Source: Flavobacteriaceae bacterium
Lineage (GTDB): Bacteria; Bacteroidota; Bacteroidia; Flavobacteriales; Flavobacteriaceae
DNA length: 8,554 nucleotides
Reading direction: 5' to 3'
Assembly (NCBI GenBank): GCA_002691265.1
Contig: NZHJ01000034.1
Location: 73,627 to 82,180 of the forward strand
In this document: positions 1 to 7,010 of the stretch, piece by piece
How positions within the stretch are numbered: position 1 is the first letter of the stretch
Layout of the letters: the number at the start of each line of letters is the position of its first letter
Notes under the pieces: generated by a model
What the model saw: the letters and a program-made list of their open reading frames with translations, nothing else
The model's database searches: none
Told to the model about the DNA's origin: nothing
Position numbers and translations under genes: made by a program

Positions 1-825
1 GCAAATTTCTTTTCTGAAATTGATGAAGTTAATCATTCTAGTATGTTCAAAGCAGAAAGTCTAAAGCCTTCATTTTTAAAGAAGATTTTAGGCTTGAAGG
101 TTGGAGATGAGTTAAATGAAATTGGCTCAAAGATTTTTAAAGAAAATTATGATCTTTCCAAAAATCTAAAAATAGAACTTGAAAAAGCAAAAACTTTTAA
201 AAACAAAGTTTTTATAAAAATTGAAGAAATTAATGAAAGAGAATTAGCAGAATTAGATCAAGATTTATTTGATAAAGTATTTGGTAAAAACTCGGTTAAA
301 ACGGTAACTGAAATGAGAAATAAGCTTTCTGAGGATTTTGTTAAACAATTTCAAAACCAAGTTGATCAGAAACTAATGAATGATACAATTGAATATTTGA
401 TTGATTCTACAAAAATCAATCTTCCTGCTGAATTTCTGATCAAATGGATGAAATTAAGTTCTGAAAAGAAAATTACCATTGATGAAGCAAAAGCAGAGTA
501 CGAAAAGTCTGAAAATGGAATGAAGTATCAATTGATTGAAAGTAAATTAATTATTGATAATGATTTGCAGGTGAATTTTGAAGATTTAAAATCTTACACA
601 ACTGATTTGATTAAAAATCAAATGCAACAGTATGGCCAAGCTATTCCTGATGAAAAAGAACTTGAAGGTATAGTTGCAAGAGTTATGAGCAACAAAGATG
701 AAATCAAGAGATTAACAGAGCAACTGACTAGTAATCGAATTCTAAACTTTTTTAAAGAAAATTTTAAATATAAATTGAAAAAGGTTAGCTATGATGAGTA
801 CATTAAAGAAGCATATCCAGCGTAA
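1..825 (+). CDS. tig: Trigger factor, C-terminal part (5'-truncated by window edge)
   Basis: Trigger factor is the ribosome-bound chaperone that receives nascent chains at the exit tunnel in the cytoplasm. The reading frame is open from base 1, so the gene enters from the left; 274 residues are visible and the ATG at 43 is internal. The ribosome-binding N-terminal domain and most of any FKBP-like domain lie outside the window. What remains is the Lys/Glu-rich, helical C-terminal chaperone region, with a typical Bacteroidota segment 'LDQDLFDKVFGK' (about residues 85-96), 'KLMNDTIEYLI' followed by 'LPAEFL', and an ending in 'NFFKENFKYKLKKVSYDEY'. The identification is strengthened by position: clpP starts 33 bases downstream on the same strand and clpX follows, the classic tig-clpP-clpX order. 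Sequence divergence of the C-terminal domain is high in this family, so the call rests on both similarity and context. Confidence 0.9.
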   Translation, partial: ANFFSEIDEVNHSSMFKAESLKPSFLKKILGLKVGDELNEIGSKIFKENYDLSKNLKIELEKAKTFKNKVFIKIEEINERELAELDQDLFDKVFGKNSVKTVTEMRNKLSEDFVKQFQNQVDQKLMNDTIEYLIDSTKINLPAEFLIKWMKLSSEKKITIDEAKAEYEKSENGMKYQLIESKLIIDNDLQVNFEDLKSYTTDLIKNQMQQYGQAIPDEKELEGIVARVMSNKDEIKRLTEQLTSNRILNFFKENFKYKLKKVSYDEYIKEAYPA

Positions 826-858
826 TTCTTATATTTATAAATAATAAAATCTATAATC

Positions 859-1533
859 ATGGACTTCGGAAAAGAGTTTAAGAAATTTGCAACAAAAGAT
901 CAGGGTATTAGTAGTACCTACTACAATGATATTGTAAGCAGTATGTTCCCTAAAGGATTAACTCCTAATATTATTGAAGAAAGACAAATGAATATTGCAA
1001 TTTTTGATGTTTTTTCAAGACTTATGATGGATAGGATAATCTTTATGGGTACTGCTATAAACGATCAAGTAGCTAATATTATTCAGGCTCAATTATTGTT
1101 TTTGGAAAGCACCGATTCCACCAAGGATATTCAAATTTATATAAATTCCCCGGGTGGTAGTGTTTACGCTGGCTTAGGAATTTATGACACAATGCAATTA
1201 ATAAAACCTGATGTGGCCACAATTTGTACTGGTATGGCTGCCTCAATGGGAGCTGTACTATTATGTGCTGGCGAAAAGGGTAAAAGAAGCGGATTAACAC
1301 ACTCTAGAGTTATGATTCACCAACCCTTAGGAGGTGCTCAAGGACAAGCAAGTGATATTGAGATAACAACAAGAGAAATCCTTTCACTCAAAGAGGAATT
1401 GTATAAAATAATCAGTAAACATACTGGGCAAGAATATGAAAAGGTTTATGCTGACAGTGACAGAGATTATTGGATGAAGGCAGACAAAGCTTTAGACTAC
1501 GGAATGATTGACGAAATTCTAACCAAAAGCTAG
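859..1533 (+). CDS. clpP: ATP-dependent Clp protease proteolytic subunit ClpP
   Basis: ClpP is the serine peptidase that forms a double heptameric barrel and degrades proteins unfolded and fed in by ClpX. The 224-residue product has a complete catalytic triad: Ser129 in GMAASMGA, His154 in VMIHQPLGG and Asp203 in DRDYW. The spacing between the three residues (25 and 49) equals that of E. coli ClpP. The oxyanion-loop motif [10 protein letters not shown] is at 96-105. About 34 residues precede the segment that aligns with the mature N-terminus (around GLTPNIIEE), so an N-terminal propeptide removed by self-processing is likely; this cleavage site is inferred. The ATG at 859 is the natural start, without a Shine-Dalgarno sequence. 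The gene sits 33 bases after tig and 5 bases before clpX, so co-transcription is expected. Confidence 0.98.
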   Translation: MDFGKEFKKFATKDQGISSTYYNDIVSSMFPKGLTPNIIEERQMNIAIFDVFSRLMMDRIIFMGTAINDQVANIIQAQLLFLESTDSTKDIQIYINSPGGSVYAGLGIYDTMQLIKPDVATICTGMAASMGAVLLCAGEKGKRSGLTHSRVMIHQPLGGAQGQASDIEITTREILSLKEELYKIISKHTGQEYEKVYADSDRDYWMKADKALDYGMIDEILTKS

Positions 1534-1538
1534 ATTAC

Positions 1539-2765
1539 ATGAGTAAGTCTGATTTACAATGTTCATTTTGTGGTAAGAAAAAAGATCAAACCAGCTTACT
1601 TATAGCTGGAATTGATGCTCATATTTGTGATTTGTGTATTGAACAGGCAAACGGTATTATTTTACAAGAAAATAGTTCAGTAGATAGTAAGGGTGAAAAA
1701 TCTAAACTTGAACTTTTAAAACCACAACAAATTAAACTTTTTTTAGATGATTATGTTGTGGGACAAGATTACACAAAAAAAGTAATTTCTGTTTCTGTAT
1801 ACAATCATTACAAAAGAATTAATCAGGAAATTGAAAATGAAGTTGAAATTGAGAAGAGTAATATAATTATGGTCGGTCAGACTGGGACAGGAAAAACCTT
1901 AATAGCTAAGACTATAGCAAAAATGTTAGATGTACCTTTAGCAATTGTAGATGCTACGGTTTTGACTCAAGCTGGTTATGTTGGTGAAGATGTTGAAGGA
2001 ATTTTGACTAAACTTTTACAGTCCGCTAATTATGATGTAGAAAAGGCTGAAAAAGGAATTGTATTTATAGATGAGATTGATAAAATTGCTAGAAAAAGTG
2101 ACAATCCATCAATAACAAGAGATGTCTCTGGTGAAGGAGTTCAACAGGCCTTATTAAAATTATTAGAAGGAACTATTGTAAACGTTCCACCTAAAGGAGG
2201 AAGAAAACATCCTGATCAAAATTTTATTGAAATAAATACAGAGAAAATTTTATTCATCGCCGGAGGTGCATTTGACGGAATTGAAAGACATATATCCAGA
2301 CGATTAAATTTAAATGTCATTGGCTATAAAAGTGTCGGTAAAGATTCAGTTTCTAAGACTAATATTTTAAAACATATTAACCCAAAAGATCTAAAAGAAT
2401 TTGGTTTAATCCCAGAAATCATTGGTAGATTACCTGTTGTAACCTATATGAATCCACTAAATAAAGTGACACTACTTAGTATTCTAACGGAGCCCAAAAA
2501 TGCATTGATTAAGCAATATGTAAAATTATTTGAAATGGATGATATTACTCTTGAATTTAAGAAGGATGCTTTAAATTATATTGTCGATAAAGCTATCGAT
2601 TACAATTTAGGTGCAAGAGGTCTAAGATCACTTTGTGAAGAGATTTTAAACGATGCAATGTTTAATCTTCCGGGTAGTGAAGTAAAGAAATTAGTTGTAA
2701 ATAAGAAATATGCTGAGGAGCAATTATCAAGGGTGAGTTTTGAAAAACTTAAGGAAGCTTCTTAA
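1539..2765 (+). CDS. clpX: ATP-dependent Clp protease ATP-binding subunit ClpX
   Basis: ClpX is the hexameric AAA+ unfoldase that recognises tagged substrates and threads them into ClpP. The 408-residue protein is complete. It starts with a zinc-binding domain using Cys8, Cys11, Cys30 and Cys33. The AAA+ module carries Walker A GQTGTGKT (113-120), pore-1 loop GYVG (146-149), Walker [11 protein letters not shown] (173-182), RKH loop (222-224), the arginine finger Arg297 in PEIIGRLP, and sensor-2 GAR (358-360). The ClpP-docking tripeptide, IGF in E. coli, is IGY here (261-263). The C-terminal end is shorter than in E. coli (424 residues). The gene follows clpP by 5 bases. Its TAA stop (2763-2765) overlaps the stop codon of the convergent GH3 gene; both fall in the palindrome TTAA. 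Confidence 0.98.
   Translation: MSKSDLQCSFCGKKKDQTSLLIAGIDAHICDLCIEQANGIILQENSSVDSKGEKSKLELLKPQQIKLFLDDYVVGQDYTKKVISVSVYNHYKRINQEIENEVEIEKSNIIMVGQTGTGKTLIAKTIAKMLDVPLAIVDATVLTQAGYVGEDVEGILTKLLQSANYDVEKAEKGIVFIDEIDKIARKSDNPSITRDVSGEGVQQALLKLLEGTIVNVPPKGGRKHPDQNFIEINTEKILFIAGGAFDGIERHISRRLNLNVIGYKSVGKDSVSKTNILKHINPKDLKEFGLIPEIIGRLPVVTYMNPLNKVTLLSILTEPKNALIKQYVKLFEMDDITLEFKKDALNYIVDKAIDYNLGARGLRSLCEEILNDAMFNLPGSEVKKLVVNKKYAEEQLSRVSFEKLKEAS
2749..2765 (-). terminator. Possible weak terminator of the GH3 gene, spanning the overlapping stops
   Basis: TTAAG (2749-2753) and CTTAA (2761-2765) form a perfect five-base inverted repeat around GAAGCTT. Read on the minus strand, the second arm is followed by G and then five T (2747-2743), a terminator-like arrangement for the GH3 transcript lying inside the last codons of clpX. 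The two stop codons occupy the outer arm at 2762-2765. On the plus strand no T-run follows. The stem is short and mostly AT, so the call is tentative. Confidence 0.3.
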
Positions 2766-4276
2766 CAATTCAATTCAATTAAACTGTCAATAAATTTTCT
2801 TTCGTTAGATAATCTAGGAATTTTATTTTGTCCGCCAATTTTATTATTCATTTTCAACCATTTCATGAATACTCCTTTTTTAGAAACAATAATTTCAGGT
2901 CTCTTGAGTGTAAAATTATTATATCTCTTGGCATCATAATCTGAATTTTCAGATTTAAGTTCTTTGTCTATAATTTCTGCTAAATTTATATTTTTAGGGG
3001 GATTATTTTTAAATTCTATAAACCACTGATGTGCACCTTTTTTATTTTTTTGCATGAAAACTGGGGCAACTGTGTAATCAACAATTTCAAGATTGTACTT
3101 AGATGATATTTTATTTATAACATTATCAGTATTCTCAATAATTACCTCTTCTCCAAAGACATTTATATAATGTTTTGTTCTTCCTGAAACAATTATTTTA
3201 TACGGATTTAATGAAGTAAATTTTATGGTATCACCAATTTTATATCTCCATAAACCTGCATTTGTTGTTATTAATATTGCATAATTTATATCCTTTTTAA
3301 CTTCACTTAGCGGAATTATTTTTTCATCTTTTGTTCCATAGTTTTTCATGGGGATAAACTCGTAGAAAATACCATAATCTAACATTAGTAAAAGTTCATT
3401 TGAATCATTTTCATATTGAATTGCAAAAAATCCCTCCGATGCGTTATATATCTCATAATATTTCATTGATTCACTATTGATTAACCTCTTATATTGATTT
3501 AGATAAGGTTTGAAACTAACTCCTCCGTGAAAATAAACTTCTAAATTTGGCCATTGATGAGAAATATAGTCTTTATTACTTTTTTCTAAAATTTTATTTA
3601 AAAGAACTAACATCCAAGAAGGTACGCCAGCTAAACTTGTTACATTTTCGTTCAATGTTTCATTAATTATAGCATCTATTTTGTAATTCCAATCATTCAT
3701 AAGAGAAGTTTTGTTACTTGGAGTACTACTAAACTCAGCCCAAAAAGGCATATTGTCAATTAGAATAGCTGATAAATCACCGTAGAATGTACCGTTTTTT
3801 TCATAGGGACTTTTACTCCCACCCAACCTCAAACTCTTCCCCGTAAAAAGTTGAGAATTTGGATTATTATTTAGATACATACAAAGTAAATCCTTACTAG
3901 CAGCATAATGACAATCCTCAAGAGACTCATTACTTACTGGAATGAATTTGCTTTTAGCATTTGTCGTCCCACTTGATTTTGCAAACCACTTAATTTTCGA
4001 AGGCCAAAAAATGTTATTATCTCCTTTTCTAGCCAGATCTATTTTATCAGCAAATTCCTCATAACTAAAAACAGGAACTCTTTCAGAAAAATCTTTATAA
4101 TTTTTAATTGATTTAAAATCAAATTTTTGACCAATAAATGTTTCTTTTGCTGATTTGACCAAATTTAATAGAATATCGTTTTGAACTTCATTTGGATACT
4201 TTATAAATAATTCAATTTGATGCATTCTTTTTTTTAAAAACCAGGAAGCAATTGAATTAATTAATGGGATTGGCAT
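2762..4276 (-). CDS. GH3 family protein (acyl-acid adenylating/amido synthetase fold)
   Basis: GH3 proteins belong to the ANL adenylating-enzyme superfamily. In plants they form an acyl-adenylate from a carboxylic acid and ATP and transfer the acyl group to an amino acid; the substrates of the bacterial members are not known to me. The 504-residue protein carries the three ATP-binding motifs: [10 protein letters not shown] (101-110), YNASEG (277-282) and GLWRYKIGD (341-349). A hinge-like segment [13 protein letters not shown] (364-376) leads into the C-terminal domain, and the tail [13 protein letters not shown] (481-493) holds the lysine expected near the active site. No signal peptide or membrane segment is evident, so it is probably cytoplasmic. 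Length fits bacterial homologues of about 500 residues. The start at 4276 is preceded only by A-rich sequence. It is divergent from the DUF2797 gene (40-base gap) and overlaps the clpX stop by four bases. The name 'auxin-responsive promoter family' used for such proteins is inherited from plants and says nothing about function here. Confidence 0.9.
   Translation of the reverse strand: MPIPLINSIASWFLKKRMHQIELFIKYPNEVQNDILLNLVKSAKETFIGQKFDFKSIKNYKDFSERVPVFSYEEFADKIDLARKGDNNIFWPSKIKWFAKSSGTTNAKSKFIPVSNESLEDCHYAASKDLLCMYLNNNPNSQLFTGKSLRLGGSKSPYEKNGTFYGDLSAILIDNMPFWAEFSSTPSNKTSLMNDWNYKIDAIINETLNENVTSLAGVPSWMLVLLNKILEKSNKDYISHQWPNLEVYFHGGVSFKPYLNQYKRLINSESMKYYEIYNASEGFFAIQYENDSNELLLMLDYGIFYEFIPMKNYGTKDEKIIPLSEVKKDINYAILITTNAGLWRYKIGDTIKFTSLNPYKIIVSGRTKHYINVFGEEVIIENTDNVINKISSKYNLEIVDYTVAPVFMQKNKKGAHQWFIEFKNNPPKNINLAEIIDKELKSENSDYDAKRYNNFTLKRPEIIVSKKGVFMKWLKMNNKIGGQNKIPRLSNERKFIDSLIELNC
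2766..2780. repeat. Three tandem copies of CAATT in the 3' end of the GH3 gene
   Basis: CAATT occurs three times in tandem immediately after the overlapping stops. On the GH3 strand this is AATTG x3 and encodes part of the last residues (LIELNC). Because the unit is five bases, loss or gain of one unit would shift the GH3 reading frame just before its stop and could extend it into clpX antisense. Confidence 0.7.
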
Positions 4277-4316
4277 CTTTTTTTTGTAATTTTCTTTTTT
4301 AAAATTATGAAATTTT
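4277..4316. promoter_or_regulatory. Divergent intergenic region GH3 / DUF2797 (40 bases)
   Basis: The only gap between these head-to-head genes must hold both promoters, or the promoters must extend into the opposite coding sequence. It consists of T-runs on one side (including eight T at 4278-4285) and AT-rich sequence on the other. A TTTG is at 4283-4286, but I see no paired TAnnTTTG on either strand and no Shine-Dalgarno sequence. Its role as a promoter region is inferred from geometry only. Confidence 0.4.
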
Positions 4317-5114
4317 ATGCATTTTGAAGGAGTCGTAAAAAAAATGACAACTGAATATTCTTCAGTGGTGAACTACTTCATTGAATTTGAAAACAGCTTC
4401 ATTCATTTAAATCAATTTTTAGAAAAATCATTTACTATAGAGTGTATTGGTTACAGTTGTCTTTCATGTGCTTCAAATCAAGAAATTTTTAGACAAGGAT
4501 TCTGTAAAAGTTGTTTTTTTGAAAGTCCATTAGTAGGAGATTGGATAATAAAACCCGAATTGAGTAAAGCTCATTTAAATATAGCTGATCGTGATCTTGA
4601 GTATGAAAAGAAAATTCAGCTTCAACCACACATTGTTTACTTATCAAATACTGGATCTGTCAAGGTAGGAATTACTAGAAAATCTCAAATTCCGTATCGT
4701 TGGATTGATCAGGGTGCACATGAGGCAATTGAAATTATAGAAACACCAAATAGATTCTTAGCTGGTACTGCTGAAGTTGCTCTTAAAAAATATATGAGTG
4801 ATAAAACTAACTGGAGAAAAATGTTGAAAAACGAAAGGGACAACATTAATTTGATAAGTTTTAAAGAACAAGCAAAAACATATGTTCCCAGTAATTTAAC
4901 TCATTATATTAATGACAAAAGTAAAGTTCTAAATATAGAGTTTCCTGTAAAAAAGTTTCCACAAAAACCAAATTCGGTCAAACTGAAAAAATATTCAAAA
5001 TTTTCAGGAAAATTAATGGGAGTAAAAGGACAGTATTTAATTTTTGAAGACGATAAAGTCATTAACTACCGTGCACATGAGGGTCATATTTTTAGTATAA
5101 CTATAAATTCTTAA
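4317..5114 (+). CDS. DUF2797 family protein (zinc ribbon plus GIY-YIG-like region)
   Basis: This 265-residue protein matches the uncharacterised DUF2797 family, judged by the run from PELSKAHLNIADRDLEYEKK through QLQPHIVYLSN to SQIPYRWIDQGAHEA (about residues 80-136). An N-terminal zinc-ribbon-like knuckle has Cys48, Cys51, Cys63 and Cys66. The central part has IVYL (106-109), VKVGITR (115-121), Arg128 and Glu153, which resembles the strand-strand-Arg-helix-Glu pattern of GIY-YIG nucleases; that relation is my inference. No signal peptide or membrane segment is visible, so it is likely cytoplasmic. The ATG at 4317 is preferred because it keeps the N-terminal EGVVKKM segment that I associate with the family. 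A second ATG at 4344 lies 11 bases after a GAAGGAG sequence, which is a possible but less likely start. The gene is divergent from the GH3 gene and its stop overlaps the stop of yhhQ by four bases. Function unknown. Confidence 0.85.
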   Translation: MHFEGVVKKMTTEYSSVVNYFIEFENSFIHLNQFLEKSFTIECIGYSCLSCASNQEIFRQGFCKSCFFESPLVGDWIIKPELSKAHLNIADRDLEYEKKIQLQPHIVYLSNTGSVKVGITRKSQIPYRWIDQGAHEAIEIIETPNRFLAGTAEVALKKYMSDKTNWRKMLKNERDNINLISFKEQAKTYVPSNLTHYINDKSKVLNIEFPVKKFPQKPNSVKLKKYSKFSGKLMGVKGQYLIFEDDKVINYRAHEGHIFSITINS

Positions 5115-5830
5115 TCTATATTTATCTCTTCGTTAACTTTTAAACTAAATTTTCTTCGAAAAAGGTAAACTCCCAAATATAAAAATGGTGTGTCAACTAA
5201 TGCAACTAAAACTTTAAATAAAAATCCTGAAATCAATAGCCCTGCGAACTGATCCCAAGACAAGATATTAGTAATACATAACAAAAATAGAATAGTAAAT
5301 GTGTCAACAAATTGAGAGAAGAAAGTTGAAAAGTTATTTCTTAACCATAGCATCCTTCCCATAGTCAAGTTTTTCCAAAAATGGTAAATGTGAATATCAA
5401 TATATTGAGCAAATAGATAACTAAGCATACTGGAAAGTACAGCAATTATAGTACTACCAAATACTTTCCTAAAAAGTAAATCATCAACTGGTGAATTTTC
5501 CATTGCAGGAACAGAGTCGGCAACATAAATTATGAGCGTTGAAAAAATAGCAGCAAAAATACCAACAGTTACAACTTGGTTAGCTTTCTTTTTGCCATAA
5601 ATTTCACTAATCAAATCTGTAATTAAAAATGTAATTGGGTATGGAAGAATTCCTACAGATAAATAAAAAAGTTTTTCCCCAAAAATTTCAATATCAAATG
5701 GGTGCCAGTAAAAAAACTTTTGAAAAATTAAATTTGATACTACCAGAGAGGTAATGAAAAGAGATGCTAGAATTAAATAAAGTTTTCTTGCTAATATTTT
5801 TTTTCCTGCATTCATTAATTTGTCTTTCAT
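5111..5830 (-). CDS. yhhQ: Queuosine precursor transporter, YhhQ/VUT family
   Basis: YhhQ-type inner-membrane proteins import 7-deazapurine precursors (preQ0/preQ1 in E. coli) used to make queuosine in the tRNA wobble position. The 239-residue product shows about six hydrophobic segments (roughly 17-38, 55-76, 86-105, 123-145, 172-192 and 196-224). Family-typical motifs are LPYPITFLITDLISEIYG (62-79), LRNNFSTFFSQFVDT (163-177) and VALVDTPFLYL (208-218). The charged loop EIYGKKKANQ follows the second membrane segment. I take the ATG at 5830 as start. A TTG directly before it (5833) is in frame but unneeded, and an in-frame ATG at 5815 is possible, because a promoter-like TATATTTG ends right before 5830. 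The start lies 44 bases from folK and the stop overlaps the DUF2797 stop. The transported compound is inferred from family membership; whether it is preQ0, preQ1 or queuine cannot be read from the sequence. Confidence 0.9.
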   Translation of the reverse strand: MKDKLMNAGKKILARKLYLILASLFITSLVVSNLIFQKFFYWHPFDIEIFGEKLFYLSVGILPYPITFLITDLISEIYGKKKANQVVTVGIFAAIFSTLIIYVADSVPAMENSPVDDLLFRKVFGSTIIAVLSSMLSYLFAQYIDIHIYHFWKNLTMGRMLWLRNNFSTFFSQFVDTFTILFLLCITNILSWDQFAGLLISGFLFKVLVALVDTPFLYLGVYLFRRKFSLKVNEEINID

Positions 5831-5838
5831 CAAATATA
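5831..5838 (-). promoter_or_regulatory. Bacteroidota -7-like box (TATATTTG) at the yhhQ start
   Basis: On the minus strand the sequence is TATATTTG, an exact match to the Bacteroidota -7 consensus TAnnTTTG. It ends directly before the ATG at 5830. Transcription starting a few bases further on would begin inside the first codons, which would favour translation from the ATG at 5815. No good -33 TTTG partner is visible on the same strand, so this may be a chance match in AT-rich DNA. Confidence 0.3.
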
Positions 5839-5874
5839 GTAAATCAATTTCTTTTGACTAATTTGTTAATCCTA

Positions 5875-6999
5875 ATGGAAATTCAAAAAAAATATCACAT
5901 ATCAATAGGTTCTAATATTGGAAACAGGATAAAAAATATTCAAGAGACAATTGATTTAATACATTCAAGAATTGCCTCTTTACTTACTATTTCATCAATT
6001 TATGAAACTGAATCGATTGGTTTTGAAGGTGATGATTTTTTTAATATTTGTGCATCGTTTAACTCTTTTAAATCCCCTCATTTCATAATGAATGAATTTC
6101 TTGAAATAGAAAAACTTTTGGGACGAGTTAGAAGTAAGGAAAAAAAATATTCCTCTAGAATTATTGATATTGATATTTTATTAGTAGATGATATGATAAT
6201 TAATTCCGAAGAATTAACTATCCCACATAAAGAAATGTGCAATAGGAGATTTGTACTAGACCCTTTAATTGAGATTGATCCAAATATAATTCATCCTGTA
6301 AATAAAATTTCGATTAAAGAAATTTTGAATTCCCTTGAATCTAAACAGAAAATTCAAAAAAGTGATATAATTCTTCAAAACCCTGCTCATTCAGTTTCAA
6401 TAAACAACTACAGCTATATTGCAATTGAAGGGAATATTGGATCTGGAAAAACAAGTTTATCAAAATTGATTTCAAGTGACTTCAATACAAAATTAATGTT
6501 GGAAAGATTTATTGACAATCCGTTTTTAGCCAAATTTTATAAAAACCCCAAGGACTTTGCATTCAAACTAGAAATGTCTTTTTTGGCTGATAGATATCAG
6601 CAAACAAACGAGGATTTATCCCAATTAAATTTTTTTAGTCAAAATATTATTAGTGATTATGATATTCATAAATCACTAATTTTTTCAAAAATTAATTTAA
6701 ATGAAGATGAATTTAATTTATACAGAAAACTATTTTATTCTCTATACAAAAGTATTGTAAAACCAGACTTAATTATTTTTTTAAACCAGACTATTGAAAA
6801 TTTAAAAATAAATATAGAAAAAAGAGGCAGGGAATATGAGTCAAATATTTCAGAAGAGTATTTAAAAAAAATAAATCAAAGTTATTCTGATTTTTTTAAA
6901 TCAAGACCAGATTTAAATGTTAAATTTATAGATGTTTCAGAGATAGATTTTGTAAAAAATAGATTAGATTACTTATCTATAATTAACGGAATTAGTTAG
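5875..6999 (+). CDS. folK: Bifunctional HPPK (FolK) - deoxynucleoside kinase fusion
   Basis: The 374-residue protein joins two enzymes. Residues 1 to about 155 are 6-hydroxymethyl-7,8-dihydropterin pyrophosphokinase, which passes a pyrophosphate from ATP to the pterin in folate synthesis: SIGSNIGNR near the N-terminus, LGRVR (82-86), RIIDIDILL (95-103; Asp98 and Asp100 are the expected magnesium ligands) and PHKEMCNRRFVLDPL (117-131). After a linker (about 155-178) comes a deoxynucleoside kinase domain with P-loop GNIGSGKTS (186-194), LERFIDNPFL (209-218; Glu210 probably catalytic), FLADRYQQ (236-243) and the lid-like IEKRGREYE (314-322), consistent with 5'-phosphorylation of salvaged deoxynucleosides. 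There is no stop or frameshift between the domains. I start at the ATG at 5875, where FolK homology begins; an in-frame ATG at 5764 would add 37 non-homologous residues antisense to yhhQ. The gene ends in an 8-base overlap with the convergent methyltransferase gene. The nucleoside preferred by the kinase cannot be told from sequence. Confidence 0.93.
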   Translation: MEIQKKYHISIGSNIGNRIKNIQETIDLIHSRIASLLTISSIYETESIGFEGDDFFNICASFNSFKSPHFIMNEFLEIEKLLGRVRSKEKKYSSRIIDIDILLVDDMIINSEELTIPHKEMCNRRFVLDPLIEIDPNIIHPVNKISIKEILNSLESKQKIQKSDIILQNPAHSVSINNYSYIAIEGNIGSGKTSLSKLISSDFNTKLMLERFIDNPFLAKFYKNPKDFAFKLEMSFLADRYQQTNEDLSQLNFFSQNIISDYDIHKSLIFSKINLNEDEFNLYRKLFYSLYKSIVKPDLIIFLNQTIENLKINIEKRGREYESNISEEYLKKINQSYSDFFKSRPDLNVKFIDVSEIDFVKNRLDYLSIINGIS

Positions 7000-7010
7000 C
7001 GTTAATTTTT
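6981..7010 (+). terminator. Inverted repeat with T-run across the folK-dNK / SpoU stop overlap
   Basis: AATTAACG (6981-6988) and CGTTAATT (7000-7007) form a perfect eight-base inverted repeat. The 11-base loop (6989-6999) contains the stop codons of both convergent genes. On the plus strand the second arm runs into TTTTT (7006-7010), so it could end transcription of folK-dNK; on the minus strand no T-run follows. With only two GC pairs in the stem it would be a weak terminator, or it may serve in another way, such as 3'-end protection. Confidence 0.4.

Noticed and set aside
829..840. TTATA-TT-TATAA inverted repeat in the tig-clpP gap as a terminator
   Set aside because: It is pure AT with five-base arms and no T-run, and lies inside an operon that is normally co-transcribed.
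1079..1300. Open frame of 73 codons on the minus strand within clpP
   Set aside because: It is fully antisense to the conserved catalytic core of clpP and its translation resembles no protein family I recognise.
4326..4346. GAAGGAG plus ATG at 4344 as the true ribosome-binding site and start of the DUF2797 gene
   Set aside because: The purine motif encodes conserved Glu-Gly residues of the N-terminus, the family start fits 4317 better, and the other genes here do not use Shine-Dalgarno sequences. It remains a minor alternative.
2762..5114. GH3 and DUF2797 genes as a horizontally acquired island or defence cassette
   Set aside because: Base composition looks like that of the neighbours, no integrase, transposase, tRNA or direct repeats flank the pair, and both families look like ordinary Bacteroidota genes.
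5764..5874. N-terminal extension of the folK fusion from ATG 5764, with a signal-peptide-like hydrophobic stretch
   Set aside because: FolK homology begins at the ATG at 5875; the extra 37 residues are the antisense of the yhhQ 5' end plus the promoter gap, and a cytoplasmic enzyme would not need an export signal.
5831..5874. preQ1 riboswitch upstream of yhhQ
   Set aside because: Such a leader would need a GC-containing pseudoknot stem and a C/A-rich tail; the 44-base gap is AT-rich and a promoter-like box sits directly at the start codon, leaving no leader.
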